64,000 nucleotides of DNA. Source: Kuschelorhynchus macadamiae. Taxonomy: Eukaryota > Arthropoda > Insecta > Coleoptera > Curculionidae. Location of the stretch: positions 186,001-250,000 of the forward strand of contig JAUTXW010003598.1 in assembly GCA_030620095.1 (NCBI GenBank). Reading direction: 5' to 3'. This document shows positions 1 to 16,778 of the stretch, piece after piece. The notes below the pieces were generated by a model. It did no database searches. It was not told where the DNA came from and worked only from the letters and a program-made list of their open reading frames with translations. The number at the start of each line of letters is the position of its first letter. Positions within the stretch are counted from its first letter, which is position 1. The position numbers were made by a program, and so were the translations under genes.

Positions 1-25
1 ATATATATATATATATATATATATA
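1..25. repeat. (AT)n microsatellite at window edge
   Basis: Uninterrupted AT dinucleotides that probably continue to the left of the window. The same dinucleotide forms five longer tracts elsewhere in the window. Confidence 0.95.
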
Positions 26-5297
<5,272 letters not shown>

Positions 5298-5298
5298 T

Positions 5299-5349
<51 letters not shown>

Positions 5350-5366
5350 ATCTATCTATCTATCTA

Positions 5367-5440
<74 letters not shown>

Positions 5441-5445
5441 TATAT
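5298..5445. repeat. Compound microsatellite (AT)n-(TCTA)n-(AT)n
   Basis: AT dinucleotides flank seven or so TCTA tetranucleotides at about 5346-5371. It borders the right arm of the inverted-repeat element. Open frames that read through it are artefacts of the repeat. Confidence 0.95.
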
Positions 5446-6484
5446 GGGGTAGAGATGGTAGAAATATATTTAAAACCTAATTCTTTGAATAAAAACCGAC
5501 ATAGACGACCTTATTTCTATTTATGCAAATCTTCTGAATTTTAATAATCATAATAGTAATTTAGATAGCGTAAACGAGTCTTTATAGGCTTTGTGTTGTA
5601 CGTTATTTAATCCATATGCCACTCTATAATCAGTCATATATTTAAGTCTCAATTAGGCTGAAAAATAGACTATAACCTTTATGACATAGGGTTAAAAAAG
5701 CATAGCAGTGAGTACAACTTTTTCTCTTAGAAATAATGTGCATAAAAGCTAAAAAAATATATTTTTTCTTTTCATATTGTAGCCGTGAAGAAGATAGCAA
5801 AGATTACCGGAAGCTTGGCGTTGCTAAAAAGCAACTTAAGTCCGAGCCCTCATTAAGACTGATACCCCAACAAAATTAATTGTTTTGCTGTTTAACTGAT
5901 TGGTCAAGACTACCCTCATCTACCTATTACCTATTGAAAGCTGCCATTTCTGTTTTGTTATTAACTAAAACTCAAGTAATAGTTTATTTTGTTGCTTAAT
6001 CTCTAAAACTCAAGATTGCTAATCTCTACAAGATTGCTCTACTAGACAATATCATTACTCTGACTGAAATTAACTATACCGGACACTGGTCAAACTTTGC
6101 AACTTGTGAAGGACTTTACACATAACGGCATTATTTTACTAATAATTAAATTGCTAGGAAATTTGGTAACATTAATAATGTCTGCCTACCCAGAATGCAT
6201 CTATTAGTGCTCTCGCAAAATCAGTAGTACAAGCACTTTTCCGGCACTTGATACGTGAAACACGTGATAACGACTGTATGCTAAGATATCTGTGAGTTTG
6301 CTAAATTTATAATTTGTATAATGTAAGTGGTCGTCAGAGTTGTTCTTCTTTCTGACAATTACATGTGTTTAGAAAGAAAAATAATAAGGGTTACAAAAAT
6401 ATTTAATTTTTTTTTCATATGGTAAGTCTTTACACACAAAAGTTTTTGATTAAAATATTTTCTGTTTCATATTAAATCAAAAGA
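5446..6484. other. Gene-less DNA
   Basis: Nothing recognisable apart from AT-rich sequence. No ORF shows a family motif. Confidence 0.5.
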
Positions 6485-7980
6485 ATGGGTCGCTTTAACA
6501 AAAAGAAAATTGGAAGTAGACCTTATCGGAACTAAAAAGAAGAGGATCTTCAGAAACAAATAGAACAATCTAGAATAAGGCACAAGGCAAACATCAAAAT
6601 AATGTTGGAGGTCAGAGACAAAGTTAGAGGAAAGTCATTTTGTCGATGTTCTGTTAGCAGCTAGGGAGTTTGGAAATCCATTGAGGCATTCAACTTATGA
6701 AAAATAATTGATAGAATAGGGAAGACGCAAATTTGATGGAAATATGCCGGGAATCAACTGGGTAGCTTAACTTTTTGAGCTCCAGAAGACTCGACTGAGT
6801 CAAAAAAGATGCCAGATTAAAAGAAATTGCCGTGCAGAAAAAAGTTCAAGTTCAAATTGAGCAATATTTTTCAAATTTAGATAAATATGTTCCGCCATTT
6901 AACATTTTTTTTGCAAATGGCATCTCTTGAGGAGCTGTTTAAGATGGTGCAGAATGCTCAGACATGGCCTTTTGTATTACAAAAAATGGCGGGTTTCATC
7001 CAATATCCAAACATTCTTATTAGCAAGCGCACAGACAAATTTTGCCATAACTCGAGTAAAAATTGTTTTCTATTTATAAGTCAAAATGCGCTTGGAAAAA
7101 GAGATCCTTGGCTACATAACATTATATAACCTCAAAAATCTATTTTTTCTGTCTGTCTGGAGAAAAAAAACATGAATACCTTTTTTTTTTCAGGAAATTA
7201 AATGCCCTACATTTTTAATTAGACGATTTTGCTCAATCTGCGATAATTTGGAAGATATTGGCCAAAAACTATTTTTTGCCGCTTTTTGGTAATTTTTTTT
7301 GGATGTTGCGTATTATGAGCCGCCAAAAAAATTTGGAGAAAATTTCTGGAGACTTACGAAATTAAAAACCTGCGCGACTCCACATTAAACAAAGTTCATT
7401 TCCTCCCTTGGAAAAATGGAACTTAAAAACTTAAAAAGTATTGAAGTCAAGTCATAAAGAGGCTTCCATAATAAAGGGCTATAGAGCATACAATTGTAAA
7501 AAATATAATCGAATCTTTATCTACTTACAGGACCGTAAAAATCTTTAACTTCAAACGAAAAGAAAGCAAGGAAAAAATGATTAATACCGCTCCAGAGAAA
7601 TCAATGTCCCCTGAAGGTTTACTTTTAGAGGTAGAAACTAGCAGTGTCAAGGAAAACATGGAACTGTTCTGAGCAAGAACAGGAGTTTAAAAACATAAAT
7701 CGATAAATAGGTCGAAATTATATTGCCAAAGGAGTTTTTTTTCTTAAATCAAATTTGCAAAAAAAAACAGTATTAAACACTATATTGCAAGAACAGAAGA
7801 AATACATATGCTAGATATAGCTAAGTTTCTACAACAAAAAAGGGAAAACATGTTTGTTTGATATTTCGATGCAATGTGGGGATGATATTGTCGCGTTCCT
7901 AAAACCTCCAGAAAACCAGAAGAGAAGAGTAAAAAGAAGTTCATAATGGAAGATGTTCCTGTTAGTGCTGAATTCACTGT
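6485..7980 (+). pseudogene. Decayed pogo/Tigger-like (DDE_1) transposase
   Basis: Translating the three forward frames gives ordered fragments that fit the N-terminal half of Tigger/pogo-type transposases. An ATG at 6485 is followed by GRFNKKKIGSRPYRN and EEDLQKQIE, a likely psq-type helix-turn-helix start. Then come AAREFG (about 6660) and PGINWV plus RLSQKRCQIKRNC (about 6745-6830), matching the CENP-B/Tigger DNA-binding layout. After that come QYFSNLDKY and PPFNIFFANG (about 6860-6925), where these proteins enter the DDE domain. Stops and frameshifts are frequent and no catalytic triad could be assigned. A later stretch near 7880-7975 (DDIVAFLKPPENQKR) could be the C-terminus. No flanking terminal repeats were found. 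Another DDE family is possible. Confidence 0.42.
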
Positions 7981-9213
7981 TTAAATATTGGGTTTAAAAC
8001 TTGTTTTGCTGCAATTTTACTACTTAAATTTGTATTAATATAATGTTCTTAGCTTCATTTTTATATTTCATATAATAAAAAAAGTTAAATTGTTTTTCAG
8101 GAAGATATTTATTAAATTTTTGGGATGTTTAATAATAACATTTTTCAGAAACTATAAAATGTGTATTTTTTTGCTCAATTCATGTTGTATTTTTAAAGCA
8201 AATAAGAAGTTTAAAGCCGCTCTTCAGATACCTTAACAGCGTATTTTAAGCCATTTTTTATCGTTGTGTATACTAATCTCATTGCAGGGTGACTTTCAAC
8301 ATTTTTTTCTTTTTTTTTAAATTAGTTACTTTGTTTTTACATCAGAATGTATTATGTTGCAATGTGCAACATTATAAGATTTTACACAATACATTTTGAA
8401 TAGAGGTCATATATTATACAATTATAGAAACAAGTCACTAAATGTCAAAATTTAAAGGATCAAAGAAAACTGTAATAATATAATAAATGCCTACTACAAT
8501 TACACAAAACGTAAGTATGTCCACTGCTTTTATTTATAACCATTTTCCTAATCTTGCCGATTATTTATTCTGGAATAAAAAGATGATGAGATAAAATCTC
8601 CACTATTATTTTTTGTATTCTCGGGTTAGATGCAAAAGTAATTTAGCAGAAGTAAGAATGTCGCTTGGTTATTTGTCATTTTTAATACCACTTATTTTTC
8701 AGACCTATTAATTTCACTGAGCCGAGAATGTACTATATTTATTTATAAATAATATTATATTTTTTATATTTACACAGCGACATTTTTTTTGGCAGAAATG
8801 CATCAATTGCTCTTGTTATTACATTTGAATTTTAGTTATTTGGCCAAATTCAAAATCAGTAAAAATTAAAAATAGGAAATAACTACCTACAGCTTAATGC
8901 CAGATGTCTGCAAAATCATTGATAGAAAAAATATATCCCTATTTAACAAGGAAAATAAAAATGATTTTTTTTTGTCTTAAAATAAATTAAACCAATTTTA
9001 TATCCATCGTGATGGGGTTAAAAAATTTGTTTATTATGATGTTGAATAAAATAACGCCACACTTCCACCATATTAAATGTTTTCTAAATAAATATTTGCA
9101 GCTAATGATAATTCCATCAATACTTACATTTTAAATAGAGGGCACACATTTTACAATTACAGAAACAAGTCGCCGAATGTTAAAATTAAAAGCAACAACG
9201 AAAACTAAAATAA

Positions 9214-9232
9214 CAATAATAATAATAATAAT
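9214..9232 (+). repeat. (AAT)n tract at 5' truncation point of an R4-like element
   Basis: A short AAT repeat lies directly before the first recognisable coding sequence of the R4-like fragment. Dong and its relatives are known to insert in (TAA)n, so this is probably the target tract. Confidence 0.8.
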
Positions 9233-10460
9233 ATCCGGGGGAATGCTTGAAGACAGTTGAAGCTAGCTCAACTGGATTCCGAGGAAGCCTATCAATATCT
9301 AGAAATACTACAGGGCTGTGAAATTAAGCAAATTGAAAATAAAAACGCGGCTGAAAAAGAACTGTTAAGAAGGATCAACACTATACTTAACACACACTTG
9401 TAAGCTAAGAATAAAATAAGAGCCATAAACACGTGGGCTATTCCCTCTATTTTCTACACGGTTAGAATACTCACCTGGTCGAAAATTGATCTCGAATGCA
9501 TTGACAGGAAAATCCGAATGCTGTTCACGAAATTCAGAATGCTTCATCCAAACTCGGCGATTGGACGACTTTATGTGTACCAGGACCAGTGACGCAGAGG
9601 ACTGGTTTCTCTACATGAAAGTGATTGTTACAATCTCAAAAAATACTTTAAAAATAAAATCTTCCCTGTGCACATAACCGTCATTCGGATTGGAGCAGAT
9701 GAAGAAAAAATGGCGCAGCAAGTCGCTGCCTGGAAGGTATTACACAAGTATAAATAAGAATAAAACAGATCGGAAGGCTTCAAATACTTATCTTACATCA
9801 GGGTATCTGTTTCCTGAAACTGAGGATTTCTTTAAGGCGATCCAAGGTCAAGTAATACCAACCAGAGCATATGTAAGGACCATCCGGAAACAGAATATTT
9901 CAACAGCAAAGTGCAGATACTGTAACAAAGACGAAAAATTTTTTCAGCATTTGGTTTTCGGCTCCCCAACCAGCTATCTTTCAAGACATAATAACATGGG
10001 TAAAGTAGTTCATCAGCTATTTGTTTGAAATACAACCTAATAGAAAAATTTACCCCATACCATCAATACACACCGACCTCAGTTCGGAAAAATGGGAATG
10101 TTAAGCTCTATTGGGATACATACAGACCGGACTGTTCAAGCGAACTGACATGATATAGTGTTCTGGTTTAAGGAAGCTAAGGAGGCCCTAATAATAGATT
10201 TTTCGGTGCCACTTGATGAAAATATTGACAGAGCTAGTGAGGAAAAGAAGATTAAATACCAGGACCTCGCTTTGCAATTAAGGACATCTGACAGTTAAAT
10301 AAGGCGTCCTCCCATGTATTATCAGCGCGAATGGGTTGATTCATAAGAGCCTGGCGCGAATAGTATGGATGCCAGAAGCAGTGATACTGGGAACCGTAAG
10401 AATCGTCAGACGTACCCTGAACCGAAAAGAGACTACATAAGTGCCTTTGTCTGGCCATAG
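9233..10460 (+). pseudogene. R4/Dong-like non-LTR retrotransposon, 3' part (IR1 left copy)
   Basis: The forward frames give, in order, the RT thumb/linker and C-terminal region of an R2/R4-type ORF. Seen are EEAYQYLEILQGCEIKQIEN (about 9280-9340), KNKIRAINTWAIPSIFYTV (about 9410-9465), DRKIRMLFTKFRMLHPNSAI (about 9500-9560) and GYLFPETEDFFKAIQGQVIP. A CCHC-like knuckle follows (CRYCNKDEKFFQHL... with RHNNMGKVVHQ, about 9910-10025). Then comes a restriction-like endonuclease remnant (YRPD, IIDFSVPLDENID, KIKYQDLAL; about 10120-10280) and the C-terminal GTVRIVRRTLN (about 10390-10420). Stops and frameshifts break it. It is truncated 5' at a TAA tract, so the RT fingers and palm are absent. Its near-identical mirror copy lies at 13725-15042; in the 112-residue zinc-knuckle frame the copies differ at 3 positions. 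Confidence 0.72.
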
Positions 10461-10737
10461 TGCTGGTTTAGACTGGACCAGTTAGGATGGGGACCCTGGA
10501 CAAGGAGGTGTGTAATTTTTATGTCTGTGATAAAACGACATTTTTTTTGGAATTTTCTTATTTACGTATAAACTATATTTTATTGAACAACAAATTATTA
10601 GTGGACTTTTAATGTGTCCATCACTGTTCTTAATAATGTATCGACTGAGTTGTACCTTAAATAATCTTAATGTAAAACATATAATATATACAAAATATAT
10701 AAAAAACACTCGAAAGAACATATAAACTAAGTACATA

Positions 10738-11318
10738 CTACTCAGAATCTGAGTCTTCCAGATCATTATTATCTATACCAATATCGGGAGATTTCAGTAG
10801 GAGAATAACATCTTTGTTGAAAATCCCTTTTGCCTTGGTGGCAAATATCTTATACTAGAAATCACAGGGTCAGAGGATACCAAAAGAATATTCAAAAGAT
10901 CTTGATTTGTACAAATTCTGGAGATTTTACGGGTGTTGTGCTCCCTATAATATTTCACTTCTTTATGACGCGATTCTTGTGCATCCTCTGACAACTGGCC
11001 AGTCGGTAACATAAAAGAATTCATTACAACTTGGCTATGGATTAAGATTTTGTGAACAGTTGGGGGCATTGGGCACCATTTGTACAAACTAACATACATT
11101 TTTGCTGTTTCAAATGCATATTTTCCAAATTTGGTTGAATCTATTTCATAACAACAACTTAAACAGTTTAAAAGAACACTAATACGATTAATTAAAAATT
11201 TGTCTATACCTGTAATGCTGGATGCCAAGTCAGGATTTCGGAAAAATCGTAGAGCTGGATTGCCGTCATTTGTGTTCCCAAATCCTGGCTTGGGTGAATC
11301 TACTAATAAGCCCATTTT
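10738..11318 (-). pseudogene. RAG1/Transib-like transposase, C-terminal third (IR1 left copy)
   Basis: An open frame of 173 codons on the minus strand (11315-10794) repeats the C-terminal third of the pseudogene at 11342-13157. A frameshift at the same place (near CCACCAAGGCAAAAGGG) separates it from the last acidic residues (DLEDSDSE) that end at 10738. Because this shift is present in both arms, the element was already dead before the inverted duplication. Four residues differ from the right copy. The fragment is cut where the inverted repeat ends, so it never encoded a whole protein here. Confidence 0.6.
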
Positions 11319-12576
11319 GTTATCAAAACTTTCTCTATTGATCTTTTAAGAAATGGAAAGAGAATCGAAGATTTTTACCGGAATTTGAAAAGAAAAATAA
11401 CGAATGGCTCCAGACAAATCTGCATTTTTCTATAGACACGGCTTGTCGAAATTCTGAATTGAAAATTCGTGGTCGCCCAAAATTTCCGTTTTTAGAAGCA
11501 GGCGATCGCACACAAAAACGTAGAGTTAAAAAGTTGTGTAAACTGAGCACCCAAGAGCTGTCTTTGGCCACTGAAATGAAATTCAATTCCAATGGCAAAA
11601 AGGATGCCGCAGCTATTTTACATAAAATAACGTATTCGCCCATCGAAGCAACGCGGTTAAAGAAATTGATGACCAATAATGATGTTAATGTACCCTATAC
11701 GGCTGATGAGGCTCTAACACTATTCAAAGAAAGAAAAGGATTTAAACAATTATATCCAAGTTGTCATCAACTCATTGCAGCCAAAAAGAAATGCTACCCT
11801 CCTCCAAATACTATCGTGGCTACTGAAAGATCAGCAGAAATAAGGTTGCAGTCATTATTAGATCATACCGTGAAACGAATCGTGTCCAGCAAGAAGTTAT
11901 TGATTCGACTTTTGATTGTACTGAAGACTCTGATACCAATATAAAAATAGTGTATAAATGGGAAGCTGATGGTAGTAGGAGTCAAAGCACCTGCAAACAA
12001 AGATTTGAAAATAATGAATCAGATGATTCTAGCATTTTTATAACTTCCATAGTTCCTGTGCAGCTTTATTTTGAATCCAGTGAAATGAAAAAAATACTTT
12101 GGCAGAACATGCGAACATTGACCACTCGTTTTTGTAGGTCTATCAAAATACAGTTCATCAAAAAAACAGATTTTGTTATTAAGAATGAATTCTCTCATAT
12201 AGAAGCCCAATTTCAAGAACTTTTACCTACAACAATATGTGTTAATAGAAGACAATTTTCCGTCAATCACCAGTTGTTCAAAACCATGGTTAACGAAAAA
12301 GTGTGTAACTCTCTAATGTCAAATTCGTCGACTCAAAAATGCTATATCTGTAGTGCTGTGCCGAAAGAGTTTATTAACATTGAATCAGTTGAATCACGTC
12401 CATGTAATGTAGAAGCTCTCAATCTTGGTTTATCATCTTTACATGCCTACATTCGCTTTTTCGAGTGTCTGTTACATATAGCCTATAGATTAGATTTCAA
12501 AACTTGGCAAGTCCGAAAGGATAATAAACCATTGTTTCTAAATAGAAAAAATCATATAATATGCGAATTTCGTGAA
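11319..12576. other. IR1 loop: single-copy spacer between the arms
   Basis: These 1258 bp have no mirror partner. They contain the N-terminal two-thirds of the transposase pseudogene that reads on into the right arm. The fold-back breakpoint therefore lies inside a coding region and not at an element terminus. Confidence 0.85.
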
Positions 12577-13157
12577 AAAATGGGCTTATTAGTAGATTCA
12601 CCCAAGCCAGGATTTGGGAACACAAATGACGGCAATCCAGCTCTACGATTTTTCCGAAATCCTGACTTGGCATCCAGCATTACAGGTATAGACAAAATTT
12701 TAATTAATCGTTTTAGTGTTCTTTTAAACTGTTTAAGTTGTTGTTATGAAATAGATTCAACCAAATTTGGAAAATATGCATTTGAAACAGCAAAAATGTA
12801 TGTTAGTTTGTACAAATGGTGCCCAATGCCCCCAACTGTTCACAAAATCTTAATCCATAGCCAAGTTGTAATGTATTCTTTTATGTTACCGACTGGCCAG
12901 TTGTCAGAGGATGCACAAGAATCGCGTCATAAAGAAGTGAAATATTATAGGGAGCACAACACCCGTAAAATCTCCAGAATTTGTACAAATCAAGATCTTT
13001 TGAATATTCTTTTGGTATCCTCTGACCTTGTGATTTCTAGTATAAGATATTTGCCACCAAGGCAAAAGGGATTTTCAACAAAGATGTTATTCTCCTACTG
13101 AAATCTCCCGATATTGGTATAGATAAAAATGATCTGGAAGACTCAGATTCTGAGTAG
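11342..13157 (+). pseudogene. RAG1/Transib-like DDE transposase pseudogene
   Basis: Three frames joined by two frameshifts (near 11890 and near 13065) give about 600 residues. The first part holds a basic motif (IRGRPKFPF, 11462) and CYPPPNTIV with an aliphatic region (to 11900). The second frame holds YKWEADGSRSQST (about 11952-11990), WQNMRTLTTRFCRSIKIQF, a CxxC knuckle (KCYICSAVPKEF, about 12337-12372) and NLGLSSLHAYIRFFECLLH. It then has PPTVHKILIHSQVV, LPTGQLSEDAQESRHK and SDLVISSIRYLPP. The DG after the basic part and the glutamate in AQESRHK sit where RAG1/Transib-type enzymes have their first Asp and last Glu; the second Asp was not assigned. The family call rests on remembered family patterns and could be another DDE lineage. 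The last codons (DLEDSDSE, stop at 13155-13157) are out of frame in both IR1 arms. No terminal repeats were recognised. Confidence 0.5.
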
Positions 13158-13724
13158 TATGTACTTAGTTTATATGTTTTTTCGAGTGTTTTTTATATAT
13201 TTTGTATATATTATATGTTTTACATTAAGATTATTTAAGGTACAACTCAGTCGATACATTATTAAGAAGAGTGATGGACACATTAAAAGTCCACTAATAA
13301 TTTGTTGTTCAATAAAATATAGTTTATACGTAAATAAGAAAATTCCAAAAAAAATGTCGTTTTATCACAGACATAAAAATTACACACCTCCCCATAATTA
13401 TTCTAAAAACCCTTTATTATAAATTAAACCTCACAATATTAGTTGTTTCTATTGAAAAAGAGTGAGAAATGCTGTTTAAGTGGTTGCTTGATTTTTGTCA
13501 TCCTAGAAATACACTTTGCATCACTGTGCGCCGTCTCTGTACTATTAAGGGCTTGTGGCCACATTTCTTTGCCTCGTCTTATCATGACAAATTCAGGAAT
13601 GGGTGGCTTTCACACCAGATATGGTGCATCTGCAGTATGTAGCCTTTTCTGTTAGGCGCATCCATCAGAACATCCTTAAAGATCAGCCGTCCACTGAAAA
13701 CGTCTATGTTCATCTTGTCCAGGG
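13158..13724. other. Transposase 3' flank and arm-specific block
   Basis: 13158-13392 matches the left arm and probably contains the 3' untranslated part of the transposase element (AATAAA near 13310). 13393-13724 is present only in this arm. It contains TTTTTGTCATC and CACTGTGCGCCG, words that also open the R4-like copy at about 26240-26283. It is therefore likely to be 3' or junction sequence of another R4-like element. Confidence 0.5.
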
Positions 13725-15042
13725 TCCCCATCCTAACTGGTCCAGTCTAAACCAGCACTATGGCCAGACATTTTTTTTCTCAGATCGGTGTTTCATCTCC
13801 AAGTGCCCGGGTGTGTACCAAAGGCACTTATGTAGTCTCTTTTCGGTTCAGGGTACGTCTGACGATTCTTACGGTTCCCAGTATCACTGCTTCTGGCATC
13901 CATACTATTCGCGCCAGGCTCTTATGAATCAACCCATTCGCGCTGATAATACATGGGAGGACGACTTATTTAACTGTCAGATGTCCTTAATTGCAAAGCG
14001 AGGTCCTGGTATTTAATCTTCTTTTCCTCACTAGCTCTGTCAATATTTTCATCAAGTGGCACCGAAAAATCTATTATTAGGGCCTCCTTAGCTTCCTTAA
14101 ACCAGAACACTATATCATGTCAGTTCGCTTGAACAGTCCGGTCTGTATGTATCTCCAAATCCCAATAGAGCTTAACATTCCCATTTTTCCGAACTGAGGT
14201 CGGTGTGTATTGATGGTATGGGGTAAATTTTTCTATTAGGTTGTATTTCAAACAAATAGCTGATGAACTACTTTACCCATGTTATTATGTCTTGAAAGAT
14301 AGCTGGTTGGGGAGCCGAAAACCAAATGCTGAAAAAATTTTTCGTCTTTGTTACAGTATCTGCACTTTGCTGTTGAAATATTCTGTTTCCGGATGGTCCT
14401 TACATATGCTCTGGTTGGTATTACTTGACCTTGGATCGCCTTAAAGAAATCCTCAGTTTCAGGAAACAGATACCCTGATGTAAGATAAGTATTTGAAGCC
14501 TTCAGATCTGTTTTATTCTTATTTATACTTGCGTAATACCTTCCATGCAGCGACTTGCTGCGCCATTTTTTCTTCATCTGCTCCAATCCGAATGACGGTT
14601 ATGTGCACAGGGAAGATTTTATTTTTAAAGTATTTTTTGAGATTGTAACAATCACTTTCATGTAGAGAAACCAGTCTTCTGCGTCACTGGTCCTGGTACA
14701 CATAAAGTCGTCCAATCGCCGAGTTTGGATGAAGCATTCTGAATTTCGTGAACAGCATACGGATTTTCCTGTCAATGCATTCGAGATCAATTTTCGACCA
14801 GGTGAGTATTCTAACCGTGTAAAAAATAGAGGGAATAGCCCACGTGTTTATGGCTCTTATTTTATTCTTAGCTTACAAGTGTGTGTTAAGTATAGTGTTG
14901 ATCCTTCTTAACAGTTCTTTTTCAGCCGCGTTTTTATTTTCAATTTGCTTAATTTCACAGCCCTGTAGTATTTCTAGATATTGATAGGCTTCCTCGGAAC
15001 CCAGTTGAGCTAGCTTCAACTGTCTTCAAGCATTCCCCCGGA
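13725..15042 (-). pseudogene. R4/Dong-like non-LTR retrotransposon, 3' part (IR1 right copy)
   Basis: Mirror copy of 9233-10460 reading on the minus strand. The same ordered pieces are seen: thumb/linker (about 15000-14600), zinc knuckle in the 112-codon frame 14586-14248, endonuclease remnant and C-terminal motif down to about 13850. It carries the same disabling changes plus its own substitutions. About 50 extra bases at 13770-13820 interrupt the 3' end relative to the left copy. The 5' edge abuts the TTA tract at 15043. Confidence 0.72.
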
Positions 15043-15061
15043 TATTATTATTATTATTATT
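15043..15061 (-). repeat. (TTA)n tract, mirror of 9214-9232
   Basis: Short TTA repeat bordering the truncated 5' end of the minus-strand R4-like fragment. Confidence 0.8.
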
Positions 15062-16080
15062 GTTATTTTAGTTTTCGTTGTTGCTTTTAATTTTAACATT
15101 CGGCGACTTGTTTCTGTAATTGTAAAATGTGTGCCCTCTATTTAAAATATAAGTATTGATGGAATTATCATTAGCTGCAAATATTTATTTAGAAAACATT
15201 TAATATGGTGGAAGTGTGGCGTTATTTTATTCAACATCATAATAAACAAATTTTTTAACCCCATCACGATGGATATAAAATTGGTTTAATTTATTTTAAG
15301 ACAAAAAAAATCATTTTTATTTTTCTTGTTAAATAGGGATATATTTTTTCTATCAATGATTTTGCAGACATCTGGCATTAAGCTGTAGGTAGTTATTTCC
15401 TATTTTTAATTTTTAGTGATTTTGAATTTGGCCAAATAACTAAAATTCAAATGTAATAACAAGAGCAATTGATGCATTTCTGCCAAAAAAAATGTCGCTG
15501 TGTAAATATAAAAAATATAATATTATTTATAAATAAACATAGTACATTCTCGGCTCAGTGAAATTAATAGGTCTGAGAAATAAGTGGTATTAAAAATGAC
15601 AAATAACCAAGCGACATTCTTACGTCTGCTAAATTACTTTTGCATCTAACCAGAGAATACAAAAAATAATAGTGGAGATTTTATCTCATCATCTTTTTAT
15701 TCCAGAATAAATAATCGGCAAGATTAGGAAAATGGTTATAAATAAAAGCAGTGGACATACTTACGCTTTGTGTAATTGTAGTAGGCATTTATTATATTAT
15801 TACAGTTTTCTTTGATCCTTTAAATTTTGACATTTAGTGACTTGTTTCTGTAATTGTATAATATATGACCTCTATTCAAAATGTATTGTGTAAAATCTTA
15901 TAATGTTGCACATTGCAACATAATACATTCTGATGTAAAAACAAAGTAACTAATTTAAAAAAAAAGAAAAAATTGTTGAAAGTCACCCTGCAATGAGATT
16001 AGTATACACAACGATAAAAAATGGCTTAAAATACGCTGTTAAGGTATCTGAAGAGCGGCTTTAAACTTCTTATTTGCTTT
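15062..16080. repeat. Non-coding outer part of IR1 arm with a spaced direct repeat
   Basis: Two segments of about 100 bp, near 15066-15160 and 15785-15890, are diverged direct copies. Both contain GACTTGTTTCTGTAATTGTA and a CCTCTATT-AAAAT tail, and sit about 720-740 bp apart. The mirror pair is in the left arm (about 8390-8480 and 9120-9210). They could be ends of a non-autonomous element into which the rest was inserted. No coding potential was seen. Confidence 0.5.
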
Positions 16081-16084
16081 AAAA

Positions 16085-16778
16085 TGATTAAGCATTATCA
16101 AAGTACTTCCAAATATTTTATTATTCAATTACATTAAAGGAAACACCATTGACCTAAGACAAACTTATCGATTCGCTTATGTCTTGCTGTAATAGTTGTT
16201 TGTCGTTTGTCAGAGTCTAAAACTGGTCAAAAATATTTCAGGTCATACGCAAACATCAAAGAATAGATATGTCCAATAAGGTGAAGATGAGTGGACATCA
16301 GTGGGTATCCTGCGGAATACCAGAATACATGTTTAGGTCTTAAGATATGTAGTTATTTGAAAACTTAAAGGGCTGTGTACACGTGCGAAAGTAATGAAAC
16401 AAAAAGGTATGTCTGTATAACGTGTATAATATCCAAAATCAAAATTAAAGCAGAGCGCTTTTGGCTAACTAGTCATCATCAACGTTACCTACAAATAAGT
16501 ACATCGAGTAATAAAACCCTTCAATTATAAAGATGATGGACAAGGCCAAAAAAACCGAAAAAAAGAAAAAGGTTGAACAAAGGATATACTTACTCGTCAG
16601 TGAACTGGCAGAAAGATAAATGGTACTAAAACTTTGAACTTGAAACTTTTTAGATGTAACAAAAACAAAAGTTGACGAATACCAAATTACATTGTAATTT
16701 TTTTTTATTTATTGCTTAAAAAGCAGCAATCACTTATGTAGGCATGATGAAACTTAACTAAAAGCAGAATATTTCTTA
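16085..16778. other. Non-coding flank of Penelope-like element
   Basis: No coding sequence. The minus strand holds AGCCAAAAGCGCTCTGC next to GTTGATGATGACTAG (about 16455-16495), which resembles a degenerate hammerhead core of the type found at Penelope-like element ends. Confidence 0.45.

Larger units (their letters stand above)
8191..11318 (+). repeat. IR1 left arm of a large inverted repeat
   Basis: This arm is the reverse complement of 12577-16084. The outer ends match exactly: TTTTAAAGCAAATAAGAAGT at 8191 against its reverse complement ending at 16084. The inner ends match at GCCCATTTT (about 11310-11318) against AAAATGGGC starting at 12577. It holds about 1 kb of non-coding sequence, a (TAA)n tract, the 3' part of an R4-like retrotransposon and the C-terminal third of a transposase. 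It is about 380 bp shorter than the other arm, which carries two blocks absent here (13393-13724 and about 13770-13820). In the transposase segment the two arms differ at 4 of 173 residues. Confidence 0.93.
12577..16084 (-). repeat. IR1 right arm
   Basis: Reverse complement of 8191-11318. It is the longer arm: 13393-13724 and about 13770-13820 have no counterpart on the left, which suggests deletions there or insertions here. Its outer end overlaps the first four bases of the IR2 left arm (AAAA, 16081-16084). Confidence 0.93.

Noticed and set aside
13129..13422. 97-codon forward frame after the transposase pseudogene
   Set aside because: Out of frame with the conserved acidic end (DLEDSDSE) and composed of AT-rich 3' flank; also present as 10482-10766. 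No motif.
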